In this document: positions 1 through 17,300 of the stretch, in pieces
Position numbering within the stretch: the stretch's first letter is position 1
Layout: the number at the start of each line of letters is the position of its first letter
Source: Tubiluchus corallicola
Taxonomy: Eukaryota; Priapulida; Priapulimorpha; Priapulimorphida; Tubiluchidae
NCBI GenBank assembly: GCA_030141605.1
Contig: JAQGDQ010000027.1
Span: forward strand, 423,812-487,811
Reading direction: 5' to 3'
Length of the DNA stretch: 64,000 bases
Made by a program: the position numbers and the translations under genes
Notes under the pieces: model-generated
Database searches by the model: none
Told to the model about the DNA's origin: nothing
The model's input: the letters and a program-made list of their open reading frames with translations, nothing else

Positions 1-594
1 CTCTACAAGCCAGAATGCAGCATTCAGTGTAAAAATTGGCTCAATAAGGCTGTTTGTGGCAGGACATTAACGTAACTCATTTTCAAGACTATGCCCCAAA
101 GATGAGCCACTGAACCAGCAGTAGTAGACACTGTAGACATCAGGTCAACACCCAAAATTAGTATTACGATTGAAAACTGTCGAGAGTGAGTATCACACTT
201 GGAAACTGGACACTGATTTTGTCCATGTTGGTTCAAATTTAACTTGACTACCTTTTGCGTATTTGCTTGATTTCTCTACATTTACAAATTCGCTTGCACC
301 TTGTCATGCATTTGTTCTATTATTCTGCTTTTTCTTTGCCTTTTTGTTATATTTTCTGTAAATTCAAAAATGACACATGATGATTTTTTTTGCCTAAATA
401 GCTACATTTTGATGTTGTACGCCACAATACATTTCAAAATTTAAGCTTATGATGCTTCACAGTACTTTCCCTATCATTAGCATTTTCTGCCCATATCTTA
501 ATTTGTGATACTCTACAATAGTGTAGCACTGAATCTACTGTCAGTGTTAATTTGCGTGTGTTCCACTCTTGACTGGTTCTGCCACTATTTTTAG
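1..594. other. No gene recognised; probably intron of the left-hand partial gene
   Basis: I see no convincing coding exon on either strand. The stretch ends in a pyrimidine-rich acceptor (AG at 593-594) that opens the exon at 595, so it is most likely an intron of the partial plus-strand gene. The short reading frames at 24-236 and 604-840 on the minus strand have no splice context and no recognisable similarity. Confidence 0.5.
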
Positions 595-1663
595 AAAACG
601 ATATTACCTACCATCTGAAAATGAGATTGCTGAATCCCCACACAGAAAAATAAGGTGCACGGGTGAAAGAGTTACAGACGATGGTGTGTGGCCAGACAGC
701 TTACCGTCTTTTATTGCTTTAGAAGCAACACAGGAATGTTCAGGTAAGATCATTTTAGTTAACCAAATGTGCACATTGGCAGGTGCTCCACATCTTCCTG
801 TATTGTTATAGATGATGTGTGTTGAGGTTTTGTATTGCAAAAAATAAAAATTGGGGAAAGCAGGTTAAGGAGAGAGAGCACATCGAATTATCATAATTTA
901 CTGTTTGGGCCGTTGCAAAAAATTAAAATGGGGAGAGCATGTTAAGAAAGTAAAACAGCGGATCATACTGAGTTTAGGTCCAAGTAGGAAACTATTGGAG
1001 ACTGAAAAAAAAGCATTTATTTTACGTGTACTTACTTACAGTGAGTATTGCGAGACTCTAGAAGTAAAAGCAAAGATTTAATTTGGGTGATAAATTATTT
1101 TTACTCGATCTGACACTTTACATATCAAGTATCTATGCAGTGGGTACAGCTGCATACACATTTTTATGATGAGCAAATGAAGCATAATTAGTAAAACTGA
1201 TATAAACGGCTGCAAAGCAACTAGTTTAAAACTTTATACATTACTGAAAAAGCTGCATAAACTGAGCCTAACAAAATATTTTTGCGCTTTGAGCAAACAT
1301 TAATTTTTGAATGATTGATATCTAGTCAACTTGACCGTTATCTGGTGAGTAGGAAGTTAGGTCAGGCTACCCCTAGTAGCCAATGAAAGTAAATGAAGTC
1401 TTGACTCGGTTAATCACGATTGATCACAAGCATTTTAGATCTACAACCCTCGTACTTGCATACCAAAATTTTGAAAGTTATTTCAACATTACATTTGAAA
1501 TTGTAGTTGTTTGTTGCATCATGGCCTTTTCCATTTTTACATTACAGCACAGAGCAAACCTGAATCGTCTTTAAATATTGATACAGTTGCTCAAACTAGA
1601 AAGAGACTTAGCAAACTACCAGTATTTAGATCACTTTCAAATTCTCATAGCAAAGATTTATGA
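595..1663 (+). CDS. Last two exons of an unrecognised gene (5' part outside the window)
   Basis: Exon 595-743 has a good acceptor (CTATTTTTAG) and donor (CAG|GTAAGA). It is open in the frame that begins KRYYLPSENE and ends FIALEATQECS. It leaves phase 1, which fits a second exon at 1548-1663 after a TTACAG acceptor. That exon reads AQSKPESS, continues through a basic, serine-rich stretch (TRKRLSKLP), and stops at TGA 1661-1663. Together they give about 87 residues of a hydrophilic C terminus. I do not recognise the family and assign no function. The compatible phases and consensus splice sites are the support. Chance open frames remain possible because both exons are short. The start lies to the left of the window. 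Confidence 0.5.
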
Positions 1664-4600
1664 TGCAGGTTCGTATGATTGCTTTTCCGTAATATGTAAT
1701 ACTTCAATAAGCTTGTTTTCTTGAAGTAATTTCCGTTCGCATTTTCATTTATTTATCTCATCTCTCCTATAATATTATCAAGCCATATTGCATTATTGGA
1801 AAATAACAATGAACTGGTGTTTTCATGTTTTTGACATCTTTACATTTGCATGGTAGATTTATGCAGTACGTGTTGTAAATAAGAATATATAGAGTAAATG
1901 CTATTTTCCCTGTTTTCTGCAAAGGAGATGATTTCGCTGGGTTCTATTATTGGTTATGTTTTCTCATTTGCATTTCTATTACAGAGTTCTTTGACATTCA
2001 CTTTTCTTTTTTTAAGCAATCTCTCTTACTTTTCATATTCTGGCCTTAAGTCTTACATGATAACATTCATACATCTGAAGTTTTAAATCTCATTATGCTG
2101 TACCGTATTTATTTTCTTTTGTACCATATTGTTACTTTGAGTATTTTAAATAGTGATGAAAGTGATAATTTCTGCATTGTTACCATTCACAGTTTCATAT
2201 GCATTGTTTCCGTCTACCAATTGTTCTTTGAAATTAATTATTATTGGATATATTCGTCATGGTCATTCTTATTACTGCCAAAAATTGGAAAGGAGTTTAC
2301 GTTATTGCTTATCCTGTTTGCTAGAGAAAATTCATATCTGTTCACAACATATCCCAAAAAATACCAGTCGTGGTCACAATAAAATTTCCTGAAGCAGTCA
2401 ACTATGGGTTAAAAAAGTAATACCTAGAGGGAGGAGGTCATCAGTTTTCGTTGGCTAAGTATCGATTTTTATGAATGATACTTGTCTTTGTTAGAATATC
2501 AGAACAATAATGATGCCTTAACAAAAACTCTGAAAACAAAAATGTCTGCTTCAGAATGTATTACCTGAAATATGCATTCTACAGAGTGCCGCCCAAGTTA
2601 ATTTGTTTACTTATTTAACATTTTGCTGTTGGGCGCTTTGTTTTCTATTTCAGGTTTCACTAGTCTGGTCGCTTCAACTGCAAAACTAAGGTATTTTTTG
2701 AGGAAACTTGAGTATATGAATTAACTACCCTAAACTTTGTATACATGTCTGTAATTCTGTGAAGAAAAAGTTTCAAGAATTTGAGAATAACTTCATATGT
2801 CTGCCAACTAAAAATATCTTGCAATCAAGTCAGTCTTGGTGCACAGCATATTTTATTTTCATGGATATATGTAGTTGAACTCACAAATTGCGTTAGAATT
2901 ATAGAATTCGCGCAAGATTGAACTTTTCACGAGTTATAACTTGTAATGCATGGTAGAGAATAAAATAGTTTCCTTTGTGAACCGTGGCTGAAAAAATATG
3001 TTTAAAATTAGCATTATTCACATGAATTTACGAACTTTGATCCATCCTTAAGACTTTTCTAGACGTTTTTCTAAAATGTTATTAAGTATTGACATCATTG
3101 GTATGACTAGCAACAACTCATCATTGACAAGCAGGAAAAATGCAAAAACAGTTTTGTATCCATTTCTGTAGATATCAATGGAAAAATTTTACAATAATGG
3201 CTTTTGTGAGTTCAGCTGTACATATGGAAACAGTAACTACAAGCACTTAAATGATAATCTTCAACAAACATTTGCTCATTCCCACTCACTCGTATTATTA
3301 AACTTTAATTTTTGAAATTGCTGTTTTCAATTTTTTTCACTTGAGCTTTGCACTCGTTCAATGTTGAGCATGTTTAGATATTTGCCACAAAACATATTTC
3401 AGCTTGTGGGGCACTCGTACAGGATTCTTTTGGACTTCTGGGCACAGATCTTGCGACATCGTTTCTTTTCAAACATTTTACTGTTTGAAGGTAAGACAGT
3501 CTTAGACAGGTATTGCAAAATACATTACACTAGCAACAGATGAATGGTGTTTTGAAAGTAATAGACCCAAAATTGTTGGCGATTAAACAAACTCCATGCT
3601 GCTGGCTGTAATGCATTTTTATGTTGTTTTTTTTTTTGCTGCAAGAATAATTGATCAATTAAAATCAAAATGAGTAATCGTTTGCAATTATGCTAATTTC
3701 ATATCAAAATAATAGCTAGATGTATTTTTTAAACATTATAAAGATAATGTACTTTGCCACAAAGTATACTTGAACGAAATAAATACTGTAATTATTATTC
3801 ATAGCATTGTTATAATAATATGGTAGATAATAATTAGATCCTGTTGAGCAAAATGTATTTCCTCTTAAATCTCTACAAACTGTTTTTTTGTTCGGGTGCT
3901 TTAATGTAATAAAAATTTTGTATAATAAAATATTTTTATCCCACAATGAGGTAGTTTATTGTTTCATATATTGTTAATACTTGCACTAATAGTTAATTTG
4001 CCACGTACAGCGAGATAAAAATGTTTATTGAAATACGGAAGCTGCATCTTTAAGCGAAGTGCAGGAAGTCATCATTATTTACTATAATGATATATATTAG
4101 TATGCACCGTATAATGTACCTACTTGTTTGGAGCCTGCTAGTTTACCTACTCTTCCACTTATTCACTCACACTCATTCTGTTCGCTCCCTCTCGTTCTCT
4201 TCCCTTTTCTCCCCATGATTCCTTTTTTCACTCTCCCTACATTTCTTTCTTTCTTGTCTTTAACTTTTCCTGCACTTCCTTCTTCAGCAGCTACTTCTGT
4301 CAAGCTCTCACTGCAAAATTTGATCTGAGATGTCACTTTAACATAATATTGGCTAGCTCAATCATTAAAAAATTACTGTGAAACGAAGAATTATTGAAGC
4401 CGTTGGCTAATCTAGGATTGTCTAGCAAGAGTAAATAGAAATATGATAATCTGAAATACTTCTGAACAGATGCAAATTGAATGTTTGACAACTTTGTAGT
4501 GTACACCATGTAACAAGTGAAATATGCTGGGGATACATTTTATATGTACAACACCTACTCCACTTGCAGTCTTAAAGTAGACGGTATAAAGAAGTTTGAC

Positions 4601-4800
4601 TGTAGATTAAATATTAAAGCATCATAATCCATTCATAGTACAAGTGTCATTATTTTAGTCCATTTATATTATTTGTCTGTTAACCAAAAATCAATGTTAC
4701 AAAGTTGAACATCAGATAAAATTAATTTGTCTAACAAATTATTAATGAACTTGTGCATACAACTAAACAGCTATTCCGAATACAAAAAAGGTATACAACA
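1664..4800. other. Gene-poor 3.1 kb stretch
   Basis: This is AT-rich sequence with no supported gene. A C/T-rich tract at about 4140-4290 makes an open frame on the plus strand that is low complexity only. A possible isolated exon sits at 3402-3489 (acceptor ATATTTCAG, donor GAAG|GTAAGAC, open in one frame), but it has no partner exon and no recognisable product. It is recorded here rather than called. Confidence 0.5.
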
Positions 4801-4811
4801 TCTGTCATGTA

Positions 4812-4817
4812 TTTATT
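4812..4817 (-). terminator. Candidate poly(A) signal of RABIF
   Basis: TTTATT on the plus strand reads AATAAA on the minus strand. It lies about 150 nt past the RABIF stop codon (4968-4970), a plausible 3' UTR length. Other AATAAA-like hexamers occur by chance in this AT-rich DNA. Confidence 0.45.
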
Positions 4818-4967
4818 ACTAATGAAGCAAGTTGCGTACAAAATAAATGTTCACGCGAAAATTAACTTTATATACAAGTATGATTCGTTCAACTTGTTGC
4901 CAATGCTCTTCTAAAACACACCCTTTAATAAAACCGACATGCAAATGCTTAAAAGTACATAGGAACA

Positions 4968-6639
4968 CTACTGTTCGTGCACCACTCTATCTAGCGCTAC
5001 ATAGTATTTAGTTTTATCAGTCACATCATGATATCCTATTGGTCCAACTTCACAATCAGCACATGCAAGGTATTTTATATTTCCAACTGTGTTACAGAAT
5101 CCTACGTTTTCAAATGTGTACATGTCTGTCACCAGCCAAAATTCTGTTAGCAGTTCTGTATCGCCTGCATTTTGTCTTTCAGACTTCTTTTTCATGTGAG
5201 GTAAGTCAAACTGAAAATAAAGAGTTAAACAAAGCAAATACCAGTAATTCAAAGTTTCCTTTTCAGTTTAAGGAAAGGCTATTCTGATTATAACAATATA
5301 TTTGCTGAATTTTAAATGGGTTCTACACACCATAACACTGAAACACGCAAGTTATTTAAATTAAACCGTAACACCGAAACAATACATTTTCTTAAATTAA
5401 TTGTTACTGTAACATGTTGTCTTTTGACAAAGAAGGGAAACCTTTTGGTTCACTATATTATTATTTTGTATTCTGTCTCTGTAGTTCTGTGGAAAAGGAA
5501 AGCTTAAAATTGGAACAATGCCTGGTATAATACTGTGAACAACAAGTTCGAGTTTCCAGCCTTACGTAGTGCTGAGTTCTTACAGATATTGATCAGTAAA
5601 TGGGTCACTTTTCTCAGCTGTTGCTGCTGCTTGACATTCGGGATTCATAACTGAGTGTTCTTGCACCCATGTTTTGTGTAAATGTTGACGAATGCTTCGT
5701 CTGATGGATGCTGTTGAATGTCTGGGGTTCAATGAGGCTCAGTATTCACTCTCTAGCTAATTTCATTTGCAAGCCAAACTGCTATCGACTGTTTGCCTCG
5801 TAAAGGGAGGACGTATATACATTCAAACATGACCAAGACACTTCTGCTAGTTCAGTGGCTCATTTTAGAGGGATATCATTGATAACGTGATCTGGTCATG
5901 CCACAAGCATTGAGTTGAGTAGACCCTGTTGCAGAATCCTGTATTTCAGCTTTCAGTGATCAAAAAAGAGTTTCATTAAAACGTTCCAAATAAATGCACT
6001 TGCATTATCAGCAAATTTCACCTTACAGTTAGTTTGACATACCTAAATTACCCATTAGTATTCATTTTGCGATACTAACATTGTTGTAGGAGGACATTAT
6101 TGCTCACACCACTGGTTTGAGCTATAACACCACATTATAGTTCTAGGAAGCTGAGACTTTCTAGAACTATAAATGGCTAATACGGACACTATTGTATCCG
6201 TGGAGTATAGTCTAGACCACACACTTACTTTTTATTATAGCTCTGCCAAAATACATAAGCAATTCTATCTACTGGACAATTTTTGTTATCTAAAACCAAG
6301 CTTCACTGGAGCCACAGTCCCCACGATTATGCCACTGTGTTACCAGAATAAATGATAAACAGGGAGCCAGAAACCTGTGACGTATGTTACAGCCTTAGGC
6401 TTAAAATTAATACATACTTTAGAATGAATTATTGTTGCCGAACCCGGCTTTAATACTTTTGATCCACATCTTTCGCAAACAACAAATGTCTTATTCTTTT
6501 TGTCGGCAGTCAAAAGATTATCAGTGCGACTGCAAGCCGTTCCTGTATTATTAATACCGCAGCTATCGTTACTACTACCAGTATTCACAGTGTCTGCATT
6601 GCCAACAACTTTATTCTGGTTGTTGTTAGTTGTCGACAT
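4968..6639 (-). CDS. RABIF: RABIF / MSS4-type Rab-interacting factor, 2 exons, 154 aa
   Basis: Exon 1 is 6418-6639 (ATG at 6637-6639, donor AAA|GTATGT) and exon 2 is 4968-5210 (acceptor TTTTCAG); the junction is phase 0. The fold is the small zinc-binding MSS4 domain, with ligand pairs CERC (C55, C58) and CADC (C124, C127). Family blocks are plain: CERCGSKVLKPG, FENVGF, GNIKYLACADCEVGPIG and YYVALDRV. Family members bind nucleotide-free exocytic Rabs (Rab8, Rab10 and relatives) in the cytosol, releasing nucleotide and stabilising the GTPase. The human protein is about 123 aa; here the extra length is an N-terminal Asn/Thr/Ser-rich leader of roughly 35 residues before the domain. No in-frame ATG further in would remove it. 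The gene is head-to-head with TEKT2, 452 bp apart. Confidence 0.95.
6135..6172. repeat. Perfect 12-bp inverted repeat in the RABIF 5' flank side
   Basis: TTATAGTTCTAG (6135-6146) is followed after 14 nt by its exact reverse complement (6161-6172). It lies inside the RABIF intron. It could fold as a stem-loop in the pre-mRNA or be the core of a small mobile element. No further flanking symmetry is visible. Confidence 0.6.
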
Positions 6640-6788
6640 TTCATTCGTTTTATTAGCCCATTTACTGCCACTGAAACTTTAAACGGCAACACAATTTTGA
6701 GAAAAAAGGAATATACTTTATAATTCTGTAAGACGAAAATTTACACAATACATTTTAATACATAGCGTTCAAAGCATTGGCAACGCCG

Positions 6789-6820
6789 CACGTGGGATCG
6801 CAAAACATGGTGGCGCCACC
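6789..6820. promoter_or_regulatory. E-box plus 12-bp GC palindrome
   Basis: CACGTG at 6789-6794 and the perfect palindrome GGTGGCGCCACC at 6809-6820 lie 150-180 bp upstream of the RABIF ATG, in an otherwise AT-rich region. They are good candidates for core-promoter-proximal factor sites. Confidence 0.4.
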
Positions 6821-6997
6821 TGTTCCAGCCTTGGTAAAATTCAGAAAATTTGCTAAAAAAGTATGGCTTAAAAATACGCAAAACTGAAAACAAAGTTTAA
6901 GACCAGAGCTTGGCACTATTTTGATTAAAAAAGAATACGTTTTTTACGAACCATTGGTTAAATCTATGGTGTTTGCAAATGCGCTTGCGCCATCTAG

Positions 6998-7035
6998 CTT
7001 AGCAACGGCTAACTGTTTATATACACGTTGCTAAG
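6998..7035. promoter_or_regulatory. Inverted pair of RFX X-box half-sites upstream of TEKT2
   Basis: CTTAGCAAC (6998-7006) and its exact reverse complement GTTGCTAAG (7027-7035) face each other 20 bp apart, 57-94 bp before the tektin ATG. GTTGCTA is close to the X-box half-site bound by RFX factors, which drive ciliary genes in animals. The spacing is wider than the usual 0-3 bp between half-sites, so this is either two independent half-sites or an unusual arrangement. Confidence 0.5.
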
Positions 7036-7091
7036 GTCTGGAATTAACAAGAAAAGTTCAGACAAGATTCGTGAGCATAAATTTATCCATA

Positions 7092-13510
<6,419 letters not shown>

Positions 13511-13636
13511 ACAAAAGTGTTTGAAAATTTCAGTTTCAAAGTAATAATTGAGGTTATAGAAAAATAGCACGATTTCTAAAATTTGGTCAAAAGGATTGTG
13601 TTTATGCCAGTTCACACTATATAATGTTAATGTCAC

Positions 13637-13642
13637 AATAAA
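13637..13642 (+). terminator. Poly(A) signal of TEKT2
   Basis: AATAAA lies 127 nt after the tektin-2 stop codon, a normal position for the 3' UTR signal. Confidence 0.7.
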
Positions 13643-13847
13643 ATATTAAGTATTTGCAACCACATCTGCAACTGCATGCTATTCATCTGCAGCTTTTTAG
13701 CATAGTTATATATTTTGACAAAATTTTACTTAGCCCTAGCAAGAAAGATTAAGAAAACCTTCAATTTAAAATTGCAATTTGAAGTTTAAACAAACTAGGC
13801 AATAAAATAATTGAAAATGATTATTAAGATGAATTATTGTATCCAGC

Positions 13848-13853
13848 TTTATT
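13848..13853 (-). terminator. Candidate poly(A) signal of TPR
   Basis: TTTATT reads AATAAA on the minus strand, about 200 nt past the TPR stop (14056-14058). It lies about 205 bp from the TEKT2 signal, so the two genes converge with very little space between them. Confidence 0.45.
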
Positions 13854-14055
13854 AGAAAGTATAAGATATAATCTTACAACTGAAATTTAGAATTATGCTA
13901 ATTCTGTAAGTACAAGATACATTCTTACAACTGAAGTTTACAATTGTGCTTATTTTGTCAGACAATTAACTACAATGGCATATCGTTTCTAATGTTTAAT
14001 ATATCAAAATGATAAAATAATCACAAACTTGCTCAGTATCTATATACTTTGCCAG

Positions 14056-14312
14056 TTAGAACTTCTGATGATAAGCACTGCGGAATGGTCCTCCACCACG
14101 AGATGTTCTGCTATAACCCCGTATCCTTCCTCGAGTATGCCCTCTTTGTAACGAGCGTCCAGTCCTTTGGTAAATTGGCGACTGCTGCTGTTGCTGTATT
14201 ACCGGATGCGTCTTAACTTGTAGTAGCGAAGGAACGGAAGAGCCCGTAGTAGACTGAGACTGAGATGGGGGTGATTCGGTCCACACAATTGGTGTCCGGG
14301 ATGCCTTTTTAA
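14056..14312 (-). CDS. TPR: TPR terminal exon 48, RG-rich C terminus
   Basis: This exon encodes the last 85 residues or so and the TAA stop at 14056-14058. It begins KKASRTPIVWTESPP, passes through a Gln run, and ends in a basic RG-rich stretch (RGHTRGRIRGYSRTSRGGG). Human TPR ends in a similar RG-rich tail (RQGVRGRQFN..GGRGGINRG). Confidence 0.9.
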
Positions 14313-17300
14313 CTGGAAAATGTTGACAGTCATTACTGCAATTCATTCGTAATTCGTAAATGTATTCAGGAATCTGTAACACTGAATACAATGTTGCTAA
14401 AATTGAGGTTGATTCGAGATCAAAAGTCACAAATTTGATTCAACGATACACGTTTGCGGAAAGCCACAATGTATTTACAAAAAGCCACAAGGTCAGCCAG
14501 TTACGTCATTATATATATATATATAATGTCTTTATTTGCCAAAAAACAATTATAGTATACATTATACAATGTGAAATATCATTCAGTGATTGCCTGAGTT
14601 ACACTGCTAATAGGCAAATGCGTCTGGTGCAAAAATTACGAGTGCGGTAGGGGTGCATAAAAACACAAGAAATAAAGTAAAAAATGGCATCCTATCTAAA
14701 AAAACTAAAGCACACTTTTACAAATACAGTCTCATATAAAATAATACATATCATAGAGGTAATTAACACACATATTTTCACGTAATCAATTTTCGAATGA
14801 TTACCGGCTACTACTCCCAACTGGTAATTTTAATTCAATGTAATATAAAATAACTATTCCAAATTTCATTGTTGTATTTCTTTAAGCTGCACAAACAGTA
14901 GTAAAATAAACCTAAATGGCTTGTCTTTTCCTTTACAGGTATTCATAAATGAATAGTGATACTGAATTACACTGATGTTAATACAATCTAATTTCATAGG
15001 AGCTATATTGATTAACTAACGACCTACCAGTCTTTTCCGATTCTTGCTGGCTTGTTTCAGCTTGACTGACTTCTGTCTCTGATTCGGTTATTTCTTCCAC
15101 ACTTACACCACTACTAGTATCTATACAAAAATACCATACAACTAAGTGAGTAAAAAACTAGGCTACAATGATTATTGCAAATACAGCTATAATTTAAATA
15201 TTTCTTACTATAAAGATACACGAAATGTGGCTTATATTTACGTAAGTATATTGCATAAGTACTTGTAAATACTGTAAGCAGCTTAATTAATACCTTCGAC
15301 GTAAAAAATTGTTAATTTCAGAGATAATCACATGATGTGAACGTTATTCAATTATGCAAGGTGATCCAGGAAAAATGCTGGCTGTGAATTATTTAATGAA
15401 ACAGAAACTAAAAGTCAAAAGGAGGTAAATTTTTAACAAATAAAAATAAAACAAAAACTAGCATTCAAAAGGGGTAAAAATTTAACTGATATGCATATTT
15501 TATACACAGAAAATTTAGTAGTAAGTTTTTTTTTTATTATTTTTGTTTAAATGTAAGATATTTTAATATTTTTGTCAAATCTTTTAAGAATGTGAGGCTA
15601 AAAGGAAACTCAAACTTCAGTAAACTTACAAGTACATTTTCTGCATATGAAATAGCAGATGTATTCATTCTTTTACATTTTTATGCCTTTATGATTTGTA
15701 GTGATTGTTTTATTGAAGATTTTTCAGGGAAAGTTTTTTCTTCTGGACAGTCATTTATACACCAACATTAAAATTGGAAAGCTAACTACTAATTTTTCAA
15801 TACAGATGTCTCATGTTAAAAATGACACTTACCTTGTTTATGTGAAGTAGTGGGTGACTCCTCTGTTTTCTCAGCGGTCTCCTCTGGAGGTGGCGTCTTT
15901 GGTTCTTCAACAACAGGTGGTGCAACTTCCGGCGATACTTTTTCTGTGCTGATGTAGCAAATGTAAAAAATAAACTTAGTTTACACGATAATCAGATCGA
16001 AGAAATAGATCATTTTGGGGAATAGATCTACTATAGGCAGTTTTTAATGAGCAAGTAGTACTTTACATACGTACTTTAAAAACCACAAGAAGCTAATGTC
16101 TTATAGATAAGCAAGGAATTAGCCTGCTACGTAAAGCACATCGAAATATAGTTCAAAAAGACAATGAGAAATGAAATAGCATTGCTTCAGTTTTTAAAAT
16201 ATTTCAAGTCGAATATTTTTGGATGAAAACTGGATTTTTGTCCATGTTTAGCAAACAGTACAAAATTAATCAAAAATACTTCTGCTGCCAGTCTCGGTCC
16301 ATAGGGACAGTCATCAAAGCCTAAAGTATTTAAACACCAGAGTTCACAAAAAAACTGTTTGATTTTTCACTATATTTATGCTGCATAACCCTCTAGAATT
16401 TAGCTTTTTGTGATTGTTTATCAAATTAGTCATAAATCTCAGTAGGTTTTGGTTTTATTTTGGTGTCTAAGTATATTAGGTACTAATGATGGTCCTTCTT
16501 GACTGAAACCAGAAGGCAGCATGATGAATTTTCAACAAAACTGAACTGTTAATCAATTAAATGCAAAAGGGAGAAATGTTTACCTATCTGTACTGAGTTC
16601 TACAACAGTTGTGGAGTGACCTGCTAGTGTGGTAGTTTTAAGTTCTTCCGGTGCAGTATCTTGAGACATTTCCTCTGCTCCAAGAATATTTTCTTCTGTA
16701 GGCTCGGGTGACGCCTCCAAATCTAATGGTGTCTCAGTCACAGTAGGAGCTTCTAACATTATAAAGAAAAATGACTATCGGTAAAATTCTTACATACAGC
16801 TGGTATAGTATGTGGGTACAGATGGTAGTATATATTGCAATAATTTTTCTCTTGCTTCAACGAAAATATTGGCTGACAAAAACATTTTTCGGTAGATAAT
16901 CATCCCACTGTACTGTCCAAGAAACTAATTAATTAATGAATGAATGTCTGGGAAAACAGTTTTTAGTAAACTTCCGATGTACATTCCATTCCTTTTAGAC
17001 GCCTAATTTTACAATAGTTAGAATAATTGTCATGTCTGAGCTTACGTATGCAAGCTGTCTTGTACAGCAAAACAAAAGAGGTAAATCAACCAAATCCAAG
17101 TAAATCGATCAACTAATCAATAACTAAGTAAAAAATAGTTATGAAAACCATCTTAATAATTATTAGAGCCCAGAGCTGGGCCGTTTCAGCTGAGCTCCAG
17201 CCGGTTTATTTCTACAACCTACATAGCCGATAAGAAACCCAGGTTTAGTCACGCTAGCCGCTCAATGATACGAGTTGAGCTGGCCAATATTTTTACCGGC

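Larger units (their letters stand above)
6640..7091. promoter_or_regulatory. Shared divergent promoter region of RABIF and TEKT2
   Basis: These 452 bp separate two divergent start codons, and no gene fits between them. The RABIF-proximal half has a CACGTG E-box at 6789-6794 and the 12-bp palindrome GGTGGCGCCACC at 6809-6820. The TEKT2-proximal half has an inverted pair of X-box half-sites (6998-7035) and a TATA-like TTTATATA at about 7016. The arrangement fits a bidirectional promoter with a housekeeping side and a ciliary side. This is inferred from position and motifs only. Confidence 0.6.

Noticed and set aside
2641-2700. Small exon-like stretch between a TTTCAG acceptor and an AAG|GTATTT donor
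   Set aside because: No frame gives a meaningful peptide and no partner exon exists.
4128-4328. 66-codon plus-strand frame rich in Leu, Pro, Phe and Ser
   Set aside because: Low-complexity C/T tract; no splice sites or homology.
14360-14650. 96-codon plus-strand frame next to the last TPR exon
   Set aside because: It contains a (TA)n-derived stretch and no family motif; a chance frame.
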